A DNA stretch of 64,000 nt from an uncultured Clostridia bacterium (GCA_947627875.1 CANQXS010000009.1:1-64000), one strand, 5' to 3'. Shown: positions 9,401-18,779, counted from the stretch's first letter. Notes: generated by a model from the letters alone, not told the origin. Made by a program: numbers and translations.

Positions 9401-10831
9401 ATGCGCAAAATCGGCATAAAAAGGTCAATAACCGTTCGCTGGGCGGTCAACACCCTCGGTCTTGTGATAATAATACTCCTTGCCGTAGGGATAATGCTCC
9501 TGCGAATGGCCGAAAACTACTATATAAGCACGACCGAGCAGTATCTTATCTCGAGAACCGAGACGATAAATTCGGCGCTCTCGAGGTTTACCTCAGCCAA
9601 CGCCTACCGTTCCGAGGTAAGAAGCATTATCGAGAAATTCACCGAAAAGGATAAATTCGAGCTTCTTGTGCTTAATTCCGACGGAATAGTAACTATAACG
9701 AGCTCGGGCTTTCAGCCCTCGGGCTGGGTCAGGACGGGCGACTTCTGGGTAGCGGAATCCTCGGAAGACGGCACCGCCGTTTCGGATACAACTCTTCAGA
9801 GCGGCGAGCATGTTATGTATTACACTGCTATGCTCCCCGCGCTTGCGCCGGAATATTCCGCGCTTATGATCATGACCTCGCTCGACAATATCGACACTCA
9901 GCTCTCGGAAATAGGGCTTCTGCTCGTTGCTATATCGGGGGTCATAGTGCTTCTTATGCTTGCCTCGGGGCTTTACTTTGTAAAGTCGATAGTCCTGCCC
10001 GTAAGGCAGATAAGCGAGACCGCGCGCAACTACGCCCTCGGCGATTTTTCTGACAGGATCGAGAAGCGCAACGACGACGAGCTCGGCGATCTCTGCGATT
10101 CGGTCAACTATATGGCGGAGGCGCTCGAAAACACCGACAAGATGAAGAACGAATTCATCTCCTCGGTCTCCCATGAGCTCCGCACCCCTCTCACCGCAAT
10201 AAAAGGCTGGAGCGAGACGCTCTGCGAAATGGGGGACGACCCCGAGACCTTCCGCAAGGGAATGAGGGTAATAACCGGCGAGACCGAGAGGCTCTCGGAA
10301 ATGGTCGAGGAGCTTTTGGACTTCTCGCGAATTCAGGACGGGCGCTTTTCGCTCACAAAGGAGCCGACCGATATCCTTGCCGAGCTCGGCGATGCGGTAT
10401 TGATATATACCGAGCGCGCGAGGGAGCTCGGAATAGAGATAGAATACTTCGAGCCCGAGATGCTTCCCTTTGTTTACGGCGACGCTTCGAGGCTGCGGCA
10501 GGTGTTCATAAATATAATCGACAATGCCGTTAAATATTCCAACGAGGGCGGAAAGGTCTCGATAGAAGCTTATGCCGAGGGCGGCAGCGTTATCGTTCTG
10601 ATCTCCGACATAGGCGTAGGGATATCGGCTGAGGACCTGCCGAAGGTAAAGGAAAAATTCTATAAGGCAAATCATACGCGCCGCGGTTCGGGAATAGGGC
10701 TCGCGGTCGCGAACGAAATAGTTGAAATGCACGGCGGAAGCCTTATCATAAACAGCGAGCTCGGAAAAGGCACTACCGTTATGATAACCCTTCCGGCGAT
10801 GAGCGGGAACAAGCCCGCGAAAGGAGATTAA
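9401..10831 (+). CDS. Membrane sensor histidine kinase
   Basis: The protein has 476 residues: transmembrane helix at about 15-35, an extracellular sensor region of about 130 residues, a second helix at about 170-195, HAMP at about 195-245, a HisKA domain with the phosphorylated His near residue 258 in SSVSHELRTPLTAIKGW, and an HATPase domain (N box FINIIDNAVKYS, G1 ISDIGVGI, G2 RRGSGIGLAVANEIV). It has a complete set of catalytic motifs, so it should be active. The gene lies 6 bases after the response regulator and one base before yqhQ. The stimulus cannot be read from the sequence. Confidence 0.94.
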   Translation: MRKIGIKRSITVRWAVNTLGLVIIILLAVGIMLLRMAENYYISTTEQYLISRTETINSALSRFTSANAYRSEVRSIIEKFTEKDKFELLVLNSDGIVTITSSGFQPSGWVRTGDFWVAESSEDGTAVSDTTLQSGEHVMYYTAMLPALAPEYSALMIMTSLDNIDTQLSEIGLLLVAISGVIVLLMLASGLYFVKSIVLPVRQISETARNYALGDFSDRIEKRNDDELGDLCDSVNYMAEALENTDKMKNEFISSVSHELRTPLTAIKGWSETLCEMGDDPETFRKGMRVITGETERLSEMVEELLDFSRIQDGRFSLTKEPTDILAELGDAVLIYTERARELGIEIEYFEPEMLPFVYGDASRLRQVFINIIDNAVKYSNEGGKVSIEAYAEGGSVIVLISDIGVGISAEDLPKVKEKFYKANHTRRGSGIGLAVANEIVEMHGGSLIINSELGKGTTVMITLPAMSGNKPAKGD

Positions 10832-10832
10832 G

Positions 10833-11771
10833 ATGACCGAAAAAGCAAAATTCAAGACCCAGATAGGCGGTCAGGCGCTTATCGAGGGGGTTATGATGCG
10901 CGGACCCGAAGTAGAGGCGATGGCGGTAAGGCTGCCCAACGGAGAAATGGACGTTGAACAGTGGAAGCTTAAGCCCGCGAAGTGGTACCGCAAGGTCCCG
11001 TTTATCAGGGGACCGTTCAACTTCGTCACCTCTATGGCAGACGGCTATAAATGCCTCTCGAAGTCGGCGGATAAGTCGATGGAGGGGATCGAAGAGGAGC
11101 CCTCGAAGTTTGAAAAGTGGCTGACCGATAAGTTAGGGGACAAGCTTATGGCGATAATTATGGTCATAGCCTCTGTTCTCGGCGTCGGAATGGCGCTTGC
11201 GCTGTTTATCTGGCTCCCCGCGCTGATAACAAAGGGGATATCGCTTTTGGTTGAGCTGCCCGACTTCGCTAAGACCTGCATCGAGGGCGTTATAAAAATA
11301 GCTATCTTTATCGGATACATCGCCCTGACAGCTCTTCTTAAGGACATAAGGCGCACCTATGAATATCACGGCGCCGAGCATAAGACGATAGCCTGCTACG
11401 AGGCGGGCGACGAGCTCACCGTCGAAAACGTTAAGAAGCACTGCCGCTTCCACCCCCGCTGCGGGACCTCGTTTATGTTCCTCGTCCTGTTTATAAGCAT
11501 AATCGTGTTCACGGTGTTCAGAGTGCCGTGGGACAATATCGCGCTCAGAGTGCTGATAAAGCTCTGCGTGCTGCCGGTGATAGTTTCGCTCGCCTATGAG
11601 CTTATAAAGCTCGCCGGAAGGTATGACAACATATTCACAAAGATAGTTTCCGCGCCCGGGCTCTGGATACAGCGGCTCACCACCCGCGAGCCCGACGATT
11701 CTCAGATAGAATGCGCGATAGCGGCATTCAAGCCCTGCATACCGAGCGAAGAGGGCGCCGACAGGTGGTAA
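10833..11771 (+). CDS. yqhQ: YqhQ-like membrane protein (DUF1385)
   Basis: The protein has 312 residues. It begins with the family hallmark IGGQALIEGVMMRGP, followed by a membrane helix around 110-135, another around 150-170, the YHGAEHKTIACYE block, then RFHPRCGTSFMFL and two further C-terminal membrane helices. These are DUF1385 features. The molecular role is not established; the gene is commonly next to prmC in Clostridia, as here. ATG 10833 is one base after the kinase stop and is preceded by AAAGGAG. Confidence 0.88.
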   Translation: MTEKAKFKTQIGGQALIEGVMMRGPEVEAMAVRLPNGEMDVEQWKLKPAKWYRKVPFIRGPFNFVTSMADGYKCLSKSADKSMEGIEEEPSKFEKWLTDKLGDKLMAIIMVIASVLGVGMALALFIWLPALITKGISLLVELPDFAKTCIEGVIKIAIFIGYIALTALLKDIRRTYEYHGAEHKTIACYEAGDELTVENVKKHCRFHPRCGTSFMFLVLFISIIVFTVFRVPWDNIALRVLIKLCVLPVIVSLAYELIKLAGRYDNIFTKIVSAPGLWIQRLTTREPDDSQIECAIAAFKPCIPSEEGADRW

Positions 11772-12601
11772 AGCGGCTCTTTCACGAGCTCACCGGCAGG
11801 CTTTCTCGGATAACCGACGACCCGCGCTTTGAAGCCGAAGTTATTTTTCAGACCGTCTTCGGGCGGGACTGGCGCTTAAAAGAGCTTTCCGGAAGGCTCG
11901 CCGAACCGTCGGCAGCGGAGTTAGAAGCGCTCGAAAAGTTAGCAAAAAGGCGGCTTTCGGGCGAACCGCTGCAATATATAGTCGGCGAATGGGAATTCTA
12001 CGGGCTTACGCTTAAAGTCGCCGAGGGGGCGCTTATCCCGAGGCAGGACACCGAGAGCCTTGTAGACGTTTCTCTCGGACTCATCGAAGAAATCCCGCGC
12101 CCGCGCATTCTCGACCTTTGTTCCGGAACGGGCTGCATAGCGCTCGCGATAAAAAGCCGCCGGCCCGACGCCGAAGTCACGGCGCTCGAGCTTTACCCCG
12201 AGGCGTATGAGATCCTGCGGGAAAACTGCCGCAGATACGGCGGAGTTGAGCCCCTGCGCGCCGACGCGCTAAAACCTCAGACCGCCGAAGGCTTTTCGGG
12301 GCTCGACCTTATAACCGCGAACCCGCCCTATCTTACCGCGGGCGATATGAACGAGCTTCAGCGCGAGCTGAAATTCGAGCCGAAAACCGCGCTTTTCGGC
12401 GGCGAAGACGGGCTTGATTTTTACCGCGCGATTTCAAAGGTCTGGCGCCGCTCTCTCCGCGAGGGGGGATATATCGCCCTCGAAATAGGAGCCGCCCAAA
12501 AGGAAGCCGTGAGCGCTATACTCAAAAGCTCGGGCTGGCGCGAAATAAGAGTCGAAAACGACCTTGCGGGGAAGCCGCGGGTGGCGATAGGAAGAAAATA
12601 A
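11765..12601 (+). CDS. prmC: Peptide chain release factor N5-glutamine methyltransferase PrmC
   Basis: Methylates the glutamine of the GGQ motif in release factors RF1 and RF2, using S-adenosylmethionine. The protein has 278 residues: an N-terminal helical domain (about 1-80) and a Rossmann methyltransferase domain with motif [14 protein letters not shown] and the substrate-binding NPPY at about 186-189. I place the start at GTG 11765, which overlaps the yqhQ stop and gives the usual length (about 280); the only upstream ATG (11711) would add 18 residues inside yqhQ. In many Clostridia prfA follows prmC, but here recA does, with its own promoter region. Confidence 0.92.
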   Translation: MVKRLFHELTGRLSRITDDPRFEAEVIFQTVFGRDWRLKELSGRLAEPSAAELEALEKLAKRRLSGEPLQYIVGEWEFYGLTLKVAEGALIPRQDTESLVDVSLGLIEEIPRPRILDLCSGTGCIALAIKSRRPDAEVTALELYPEAYEILRENCRRYGGVEPLRADALKPQTAEGFSGLDLITANPPYLTAGDMNELQRELKFEPKTALFGGEDGLDFYRAISKVWRRSLREGGYIALEIGAAQKEAVSAILKSSGWREIRVENDLAGKPRVAIGRK

Positions 12602-12687
12602 GTCCGTATTTTTGGATTTATAATATGGTATTGTATATATGGGCGGAGCGCCCGATTTTGCAAAATATTTTTTACGGAGGACTGATT

Positions 12688-13872
12688 ATGGCAACTAAAA
12701 AACCCGCCGAAAAAAAGGCGATGCCGATAGCGGCAACCAAGGAGGAAAAGCAGAAGGCTCTCGAAACGGCTATCCAGCAGTTAGAGAAGACCTACGGAGC
12801 GGGCGCGGTAATGCGTCTCGGTCAGACCCAGACCCTCAACGTTGAGGCGATATCCACAGGCTCGCTGACCCTTGATATGGCGCTCGGGATAGGCGGAGTG
12901 CCGAGGGGAAGGATAGTTGAGATATACGGTCCGGAGAGCTCGGGCAAGACCACCGTTGCGCTCCATATAATCGCCGAGGCTCAGAAGCTCGGCGGAGAGG
13001 TCGCTTTTATCGACGTTGAGCACGCCTTGGACCCCGTTTATGCCGAGCAGCTCGGGGTCGACATAGATTCGATGCTCGTTTCTCAGCCCGACAGCGGCGA
13101 GCAGGCGCTCGAAATAGCCGAGGCGCTCGTCCGTTCGGGAGCCATAGACGTTATAGTTCTCGACTCGGTCGCGGCGATGGTCACCCGCGCCGAGATCGAC
13201 GGCGAAATGGGCGACACCCATGTAGGTCAGCTCGCAAGGCTTATGTCTCAGGCGATGAGAAAGCTCACAAGCGTTATCTCGAAGTCCAACTGCGTGGCGG
13301 TGTTCATAAATCAGGTCCGCGACAAGATAGGCGTTATCTACGGCAACCCCGAGACCACCCCCGGCGGGCGCGCGCTCAAGTTCTATTCCTCAGTAAGAAT
13401 AGAGGTAAGAAAGGGCGAGCTTTTAAAGAACGGCTCCGAGCCGATAGGCAACCGCACCCGCTGCAAGGTCGTTAAGAATAAAGTAGCGCCGCCGTTTAAA
13501 GAAGCCGAGTTCGATATGATCTACGGCAAGGGAATTTCGCGCATCGGCGAGATCGTCGACCTCGCTACCGACCTTGATATAATCCATAAGTCGGGCGCTT
13601 GGTTCAGCTACGAAGGCAATAAGATTGGTCAGGGGCGCGAGAATACAAAGGCGTTCCTTGATGAGCATAAGGATATCCGCGACGAGATCGAAAAGAAGAT
13701 ACTCTCAAACCGCGAAGCCGTTGTTTTGGCGACAAAGAACGCGCGCAAGGAAGCCGAGCTCAGCGCGGCGGCATCGTCGGCGGCTTCTCAGAATTCCGGA
13801 AACGCGGGAATGTCGGTCGTAGTCGACGCCGACGACGATTTCGAGGAATTCACCCCCGTAACAGAGGAATAA
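12688..13872 (+). CDS. recA: Recombinase RecA
   Basis: Homologous recombination and SOS coprotease; ATP-dependent strand exchange on single-stranded DNA. The protein has 394 residues. Walker [10 protein letters not shown] is at about 81-89, followed by IDVEHALDP, the [11 protein letters not shown]alker B and the [12 protein letters not shown]2 region. The C-terminal tail is longer than in E. coli and acidic at its end. ATG 12688 follows ACGGAGGA (12674-12681). A TATAAT at 12619-12624 may be the -10 but lacks a clear -35, and I found no recognisable LexA/DinR box in the 86-base upstream region. recX follows after one base. Confidence 0.98.
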   Translation: MATKKPAEKKAMPIAATKEEKQKALETAIQQLEKTYGAGAVMRLGQTQTLNVEAISTGSLTLDMALGIGGVPRGRIVEIYGPESSGKTTVALHIIAEAQKLGGEVAFIDVEHALDPVYAEQLGVDIDSMLVSQPDSGEQALEIAEALVRSGAIDVIVLDSVAAMVTRAEIDGEMGDTHVGQLARLMSQAMRKLTSVISKSNCVAVFINQVRDKIGVIYGNPETTPGGRALKFYSSVRIEVRKGELLKNGSEPIGNRTRCKVVKNKVAPPFKEAEFDMIYGKGISRIGEIVDLATDLDIIHKSGAWFSYEGNKIGQGRENTKAFLDEHKDIRDEIEKKILSNREAVVLATKNARKEAELSAAASSAASQNSGNAGMSVVVDADDDFEEFTPVTEE

Positions 13873-13873
13873 T

Positions 13874-14485
13874 ATGGAATACAGGGTCGAGGAGGTCTCG
13901 CAGTTCAAGGGCGAGACCCTGAGAGTGGATTTCGACTGCCGCGAGCCCATATTCATAAATTCCTCGGTGGTCTCAAGTCTCGGGATACGCTCGGGAATTA
14001 CTATGACCGAGGAAGACATCGAAGAAGCCGTATCCAAAAACGACTTTCGCCGCGCGCGCGAGCGGGCGCTCTATCTTCTCGACGAGCGGGATTACGGCTA
14101 TGTCGAGATGTTTAAAAAGCTCGAAAACAGCTATTCCGAGGATATCTGCTACGAGGTTGTAAACGACCTTTCCCGCCTCGGGCTCATTGACGACAGGCGT
14201 TACGCCCAAAAATGCGCGGAGTATTTTTTAACGCGAAAGCTCTGGGGAAAATACCGCGCCCGCGAGGAGATGCGCCGTAGGGGCATTCCCTCCGAGCTTA
14301 TAGACGAAGCCCTCGAGGAATACGACGAGGGCAGCGACGACAGGCTTAGGGAGCTCATAGAGAAAAAATACGCCCGAAAGCTCGCCGACGAGAACGGCGT
14401 AAACAAAGTAAAGGCGGCGCTTGCGCGTCAGGGGTTTTCCTATGACGAGATAAAGCAGGTGCTCGCCGAATATGAGGAGGAGTAA
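13874..14485 (+). CDS. recX: RecA regulator RecX
   Basis: RecX proteins bind RecA filaments and inhibit or tune them. The protein has 203 residues, mostly charged helices, with three-helix RecX repeats: the ALYLLDERDYGYVEMFKKL unit and the DLSRLGLIDDRRYAQK unit are the most family-like. The first 60 residues are a small beta-rich extension often seen in Firmicute RecX. The gene begins one base after recA, so the pair is cotranscribed. Its end abuts rimO. Confidence 0.88.
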   Translation: MEYRVEEVSQFKGETLRVDFDCREPIFINSSVVSSLGIRSGITMTEEDIEEAVSKNDFRRARERALYLLDERDYGYVEMFKKLENSYSEDICYEVVNDLSRLGLIDDRRYAQKCAEYFLTRKLWGKYRAREEMRRRGIPSELIDEALEEYDEGSDDRLRELIEKKYARKLADENGVNKVKAALARQGFSYDEIKQVLAEYEEE

Positions 14486-14486
14486 A

Positions 14487-15824
14487 ATGGCGGTAAGAGT
14501 GGGACTGGTGTCTCTCGGCTGCCCGAAGAATCAGGTCGACGCGGAGCATATTGTCTACAATCTCCGCGAGGAGGGCTATGAAATTATCCCCGACGCCGCG
14601 CTTGCCGACGTCGCCGTTATCAACACCTGCGGCTTTATAGAGAGCGCCAAGCAGGAGGCGATAGACACCATTTTGGAATTCTGCACGCTCAAATCCGAGG
14701 GAAGGATAAAGGCAGTAATAGTTACCGGCTGCCTCGCCGAAAGGTATAAAGCCGAGATAAGGAGCGAGCTTCCCGAGGTCGACGCCGTCGTGGGGCTCGG
14801 GGCTAACGAGCTTTTGGGGGAGATAATCAAAAAAGTCCTCGCAGGGGAAACCGCAGATATGAGCGGAGACAAGTATTCGCTTATAATCGACGCCCGAAGG
14901 ATAGTCTCGACCGAGACTTTTGCCTATTTGAAGATAGCCGAGGGCTGCGACAATCACTGCACCTACTGCGCGATACCCTCTATTCGCGGAAAGCTGAGGA
15001 GCCGCAAGTTAGAGAGCATCGTAGACGAGGCAAAGTGGCTCGCGAAGGTCGGATTTAAGGAGATAATCCTCGTCGCACAAGACACCACCGTTTACGGGCT
15101 CGACCTCTACGGCAAGCCGATGATATGCGAGCTTTTAAGAGAGCTCTGCAAAATCGACGGCTTAAAATGGATACGCACTCTTTACAGCTACCCCGAGAGG
15201 ATAACCGACGAGCTTATAGAACTCATCGCCTCAGAGGAAAAGCTCGTTAAATATCTCGATATCCCGATCCAGCACTGCAACGACCGCGTTTTGAAGCGCA
15301 TGAACCGAAAGAGCACCAAAGCCGAGCTTGTAAGCCTCGTCAAAAAGCTCCGCGAAAGGATTCCCGGCGTTATACTCCGCACCACTCTGATTGCCGGATT
15401 CCCGGGTGAGACCGAGGAGGAATTCGAGGAGCTCTGCGAATTTGTCAACGAAATGAAGTTCGACCGCCTCGGCTGCTTTGCCTATTCTCAGGAGGAGGGG
15501 ACCTCCGCGGCTCTCCTGCCCGACCAGCTCGACGAGGAGGAGAAGCGGCGCCGCGCCGACACCGTCACCGAGACCCAGATGCTTATAAGCGACAGGCAGA
15601 GCGAGGAGCGCGTCGGCAAGGATATGGAGGTTGTCGTCGAGGGATGGGACAAATGGGCCGACTGCTATTTCGGCAGGAGCTATGCCGAAGCCCCCGAGAT
15701 CGACGGGAAGATATTCTTCACCTCAGATAGCCCGCGCACCGTCGGCGAATACGTTAAAGTACATATCGACGGAACTATGGATTACGATTTGTTGGGAAGT
15801 GTTGTAAATGAATCTGCCGAATAA
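14487..15824 (+). CDS. rimO: Ribosomal protein uS12 methylthiotransferase RimO
   Basis: Radical-SAM enzyme that adds a methylthio group to the conserved Asp of ribosomal protein S12. The protein has 445 residues. The N-terminal UPF0004 domain starts with SLGCPKNQVDAEH and includes NTCGFIESAKQEAI; the radical-SAM cluster is C154-x3-C158-x2-C161 (GCDNHCTYCAIPSIRG); a TRAM domain ends the protein. GCPKNQVDAE and IESAKQEAI favour RimO over MiaB. ATG 14487 is one base after the recX stop and behind GAGGAGGAG, which lies inside recX. The gene overlaps pgsA by 17 bases. Confidence 0.95.
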   Translation: MAVRVGLVSLGCPKNQVDAEHIVYNLREEGYEIIPDAALADVAVINTCGFIESAKQEAIDTILEFCTLKSEGRIKAVIVTGCLAERYKAEIRSELPEVDAVVGLGANELLGEIIKKVLAGETADMSGDKYSLIIDARRIVSTETFAYLKIAEGCDNHCTYCAIPSIRGKLRSRKLESIVDEAKWLAKVGFKEIILVAQDTTVYGLDLYGKPMICELLRELCKIDGLKWIRTLYSYPERITDELIELIASEEKLVKYLDIPIQHCNDRVLKRMNRKSTKAELVSLVKKLRERIPGVILRTTLIAGFPGETEEEFEELCEFVNEMKFDRLGCFAYSQEEGTSAALLPDQLDEEEKRRRADTVTETQMLISDRQSEERVGKDMEVVVEGWDKWADCYFGRSYAEAPEIDGKIFFTSDSPRTVGEYVKVHIDGTMDYDLLGSVVNESAE

Positions 15825-16371
15825 GCTCACCCTTCTGCGGGTGATAATGATACCCTTCTTTGTTCTGTTCCTTCTTTGGAATTTCACACGGTTTAACGTC
15901 CTCATATCGCTTGTGATATTCGCGGCGGCTTCGCTTACCGACCTCTTCGACGGCAAAATCGCCCGCAAATACAACCTTGTGACCGACTTCGGGAAGTTTT
16001 TGGACCCCCTTGCCGATAAAGCGCTCGTTATGGCGGCGCTTGTCGGGTTCGTAGGTCTCGGGTGGTGCTCGTCGGTGCCGGTGATGATAATTTTATTCCG
16101 CGAGTTTATGGTCTCGGCGCTTCGGCTCGTCGTCAAATCCGGCGACGGCGTAGTCGTCCCCGCAGGGTGGTTCGGAAAGATCAAAACCTCCTTCACTATG
16201 GTTTCGATCGTCGCGATACTGCTTTTGCGCGGAATTGAAGCTCTCGGAGTAAGCATACCGTTCGTTTATATTATTTCCGCCGTGCTTATATGGCTCTCCG
16301 CCGCGCTCACAGTCGGCTCGGGGCTGCAATATCTCGTTGCGTATTGGAAGGTCATCGACCCGAACAAATAG
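15808..16371 (+). CDS. pgsA: CDP-diacylglycerol-glycerol-3-phosphate 3-phosphatidyltransferase
   Basis: Makes phosphatidylglycerol-phosphate, the precursor of phosphatidylglycerol, in the cytoplasmic membrane. The protein has 187 residues, begins NLPNKLTLLRVIMIP and has the CDP-alcohol phosphotransferase motif D-G-x2-A-R-x8-G-x3-D-x3-D (DLFDGKIARKYNLVTDFGKF followed by LDPLADK). Several hydrophobic helices fill the rest. The start lies inside rimO and is preceded by GGGAAG. A cardiolipin synthase that would use its product is encoded at 40273. Confidence 0.95.
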   Translation: MNLPNKLTLLRVIMIPFFVLFLLWNFTRFNVLISLVIFAAASLTDLFDGKIARKYNLVTDFGKFLDPLADKALVMAALVGFVGLGWCSSVPVMIILFREFMVSALRLVVKSGDGVVVPAGWFGKIKTSFTMVSIVAILLLRGIEALGVSIPFVYIISAVLIWLSAALTVGSGLQYLVAYWKVIDPNK

Positions 16372-16425
16372 CCCAAAATTTCCGAAATTTGCAATATGTG
16401 TTTAATTCTTATCCGCATAAAATCA

Positions 16426-16454
16426 TTGACACATTCAAAGAACCGAATTATAAT
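16426..16454 (+). promoter_or_regulatory. Consensus sigma-A promoter of the GH5 operon
   Basis: TTGACA (16426-16431), exactly 17 bases, TATAAT (16449-16454): a perfect consensus. The -10 lies in the loop of a perfect 13-bp inverted repeat. Confidence 0.9.
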
Positions 16455-16473
16455 AAATTCGGTTCTTTTGTTT
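16437..16473 (+). terminator. Inverted repeat over the -10: terminator of pgsA and/or operator
   Basis: Arms 16437-16449 and 16456-16468 are perfectly complementary (13 bp) with a 6-base loop, followed by a short T-rich tail. As RNA made from upstream it can form a terminator for the recA-pgsA unit. As DNA it is a palindrome centred on the -10 box, suited to a repressor. Both readings are compatible. Confidence 0.65.
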
Positions 16474-16510
16474 ACTCTGATAATTACAAAAATTCGAAGG
16501 AGAGAAAAAG

Positions 16511-17689
16511 ATGAAAAAGCTGACTGCAATAATTATCGCGCTCGTCATGGCGCTTATGCTCGTTTCCTGCTCTTCGGGGAGCGCCGCCGATAACGTCCAT
16601 TCCGATATATCCGCCGAGCCTGAGAGTTACACCGTCTCCGAACTCATCGAGGAGATGAAGATAGGCTGGAACCTCGGCAACACTCTCGACGCCCCCGAAG
16701 GCGAGACCGCATGGGGTCAGCCCGTCACTACCCACGAGATGATAGATAAAATCCACGAGCTCGGCTTCAATGCGATACGCATACCTGTTTCGTGGGGGCT
16801 CCATACGAGCGGCGCGCCCGATTACACCGTCGATCCCGACTGGATGGACAGGGTGGAAGAGGTAGTAAACTACGCGCTCGACAACGATATGTTCGTAATA
16901 CTCAATTCTCACCACGACAACGATTATTACTATCCTTCCCGCGAGCACGAGGAGGAGACCTATAACTACATCGAAAAGCTCTGGGCTCAGATAGCCGAGC
17001 GCTTTAAGGACTACGACCAGCACCTTATCTTCCAGCCGATGAACGAGCCCCGCCTCACGGGGACCAACTACGAATGGTGGATAGACTACAATTCTCAGCA
17101 GTGCCTCGACGCGCTCGAGATAATCAGCAACTGCAATCAGAAGTTTGTCGACGTCGTCCGTGCCTCGGGCGGAAGAAACGCCGAGAGATTCCTGCTCTGC
17201 GGGGTATACTGCGGGTCGGCTTATTATTCTTTGCAGGACCCCTATAAGCTCCCCGAAGACACCGCCGAGGGCAAGCTCCTTATCTCAGTCCACGCCTACA
17301 CGCCCTATAACCTCGCTATGAACGCCGATATGAGCTATACCGACTTCGACGCTTCCTGCCGCCGCGAGATCGACGACTTCATGACAAAGCAGTATGAAAA
17401 ATACGGCAAAAACGGCGTGGGGATAATCATCGACGAAATGGGGATCATCAACAAGAACAACCCCGAAGCCCGCGAAGAATGGGCGACCTATTTCGTCGCG
17501 AAGGCTAAGAGCCTCGGAATGCTCTGCTGCTGGTGGGACAACGGCGGAACAAACACCGGCTCCGAGTCGTTCGGGCTGTTCGACAGGCTGAACCTGAATG
17601 TTTTTTCCACAGCCGAAGCCCCTTATAAAGGACTGATGGCGGGTCTTGAGACTCCGCTTGAGGATATAACGCCGTCCAACTCCGACTGA
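16511..17689 (+). CDS. Exported GH5-family glucanase (lipoprotein)
   Basis: Probable endo-beta-1,4-glucanase or related beta-glycanase of the GH5 TIM-barrel family. The protein has 392 residues with a lipoprotein signal ending LMLVSC, so it should be tethered outside the membrane. Landmarks are GWNLGNTLDAP, the RIPVSW strand, NSHHD, the acid/base Glu in QPMNEP (about E179), HAYTPY, and the nucleophile in IIDEMG (about E309), then WWDNGG. There is no separate carbohydrate-binding module. A paralogue without signal peptide follows 28 bases later in the same operon. Exact substrate (cellulose, beta-glucan, mannan) cannot be told. Confidence 0.9.
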   Translation: MKKLTAIIIALVMALMLVSCSSGSAADNVHSDISAEPESYTVSELIEEMKIGWNLGNTLDAPEGETAWGQPVTTHEMIDKIHELGFNAIRIPVSWGLHTSGAPDYTVDPDWMDRVEEVVNYALDNDMFVILNSHHDNDYYYPSREHEEETYNYIEKLWAQIAERFKDYDQHLIFQPMNEPRLTGTNYEWWIDYNSQQCLDALEIISNCNQKFVDVVRASGGRNAERFLLCGVYCGSAYYSLQDPYKLPEDTAEGKLLISVHAYTPYNLAMNADMSYTDFDASCRREIDDFMTKQYEKYGKNGVGIIIDEMGIINKNNPEAREEWATYFVAKAKSLGMLCCWWDNGGTNTGSESFGLFDRLNLNVFSTAEAPYKGLMAGLETPLEDITPSNSD

Positions 17690-17717
17690 CAGGCAAAGCC
17701 TGCAAAAACACCGGGAG

Positions 17718-18734
17718 GTGTCGATTACGGACAGAATCAGAATGGAGAGCCTTGCTAAAAAAATGCGTCTCGGGTGGTGCCTCGGCAATACCTTTGACGC
17801 GCCGATGGGGGAGACCTCTTGGCACAACCCCGTCACGACCCGCGAGATGATAAAAAAGATACACAGCCTCGGCTTTGAAACGCTTCGGCTGCCTGTATCC
17901 TGGCACCGTCATATGGACGAAGAGTTCAGCGTCGACCCCGAGTGGCTCAAAAGGGTGAACGAGGTCGTCGACTACGCCTATGACGACGGTATGTATGTGA
18001 TACTCAACACCCACCACGACGACGTCTGCTTCCAGCCCACCGCCGAGGGCTTCGAGCGCGGAAAAAAGTATCTCGGAACGCTTTGGAAGCAGCTCACTGA
18101 GCATTTTGAAGGCTACGGCGAGAGGCTCATATTCGAGGCGATGAACGAGCCGAGGATACTAAGGAGCAAATACGAATGGAAGCTCGATTTCTCCGAAAAA
18201 ATCTGCCTCGACGCGCTGGCGTACATAAACAGGTATAACCAAATCTTCGTCGATACCGTGAGAGCCTGCGAAAAAGGGGAGCCGCGCCTTTTGATGACCC
18301 CTTCTTACGACGCCGCGCCTCACCACGCCTATATCCCGCAGTTCAGAGTCGCCGACGACCCCGCCGGCAGGCTGATAGTTTCGGTCCATTCCTACGAGCC
18401 CATCGACCTCTGCCTGACCCCTAAGCAGGACAAGCGGGTGTTTGATTCAGAGGGCGAAAAGATAATCGACGGCTTTACCCAAAAGCTCTATGACCGCTTT
18501 ATCGCGAACGGGATACCCGTCGTTATCGGCGAGGTCGGTATCTGGGACAAGGATAACCCCGAGGAGAGGTATAAATGGGCGAAGTATTTCATTAAAATTG
18601 CCCGCGAGCGCGGAATGGTCTGCTGCTGGTGGGACAACGGCGGCAGGGAATATAAGCTTTTAGACCGCGAAAATCTCAGAGTGTACGGCTGCGCCGAGCC
18701 GGTCCTGCGGGGACTGCTCGAGGGGCTGGAGTAA
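17718..18734 (+). CDS. Cytosolic-type GH5-family glucanase, tandem paralogue
   Basis: The protein has about 338 residues and parallels the preceding gene almost throughout (GW-LGNTFDAP, RLPVSW, NTHHDD, FEAMNEPR with Glu near 144, VVIGEVG with Glu near 272, WWDNGG), but it has no signal peptide. The start is doubtful: GTG 17718 overlaps the GGGAGG ribosome site (17713-17718), ATT 17724 has the best spacing but is a rare start, and ATG 17742 is far from it. None of these adds an export signal. It may finish imported oligosaccharides, leaving polymer attack to the lipoprotein; this is inferred from location only. A strong terminator follows. Confidence 0.85.
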   Translation: MSITDRIRMESLAKKMRLGWCLGNTFDAPMGETSWHNPVTTREMIKKIHSLGFETLRLPVSWHRHMDEEFSVDPEWLKRVNEVVDYAYDDGMYVILNTHHDDVCFQPTAEGFERGKKYLGTLWKQLTEHFEGYGERLIFEAMNEPRILRSKYEWKLDFSEKICLDALAYINRYNQIFVDTVRACEKGEPRLLMTPSYDAAPHHAYIPQFRVADDPAGRLIVSVHSYEPIDLCLTPKQDKRVFDSEGEKIIDGFTQKLYDRFIANGIPVVIGEVGIWDKDNPEERYKWAKYFIKIARERGMVCCWWDNGGREYKLLDRENLRVYGCAEPVLRGLLEGLE

Positions 18735-18748
18735 AAAAGCATTGATAA

Positions 18749-18779
18749 GGGAGAGGAGGCGTCCTCTCCCTGTTTTTTT
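18749..18779 (+). terminator. Rho-independent terminator of the GH5 operon
   Basis: Perfect 9-bp G/A-C/T stem (18749-18757 with 18762-18770), 4-base loop, tail of seven T. Confidence 0.9.

Noticed and set aside
9593..10855. 420-codon minus-strand frame opposite the histidine kinase
   Set aside because: A shadow of a kinase with all H, N and G boxes intact.
12602..12687. SOS (LexA/DinR) box upstream of recA
   Set aside because: No match to the Gram-positive consensus with proper spacing could be found by eye.
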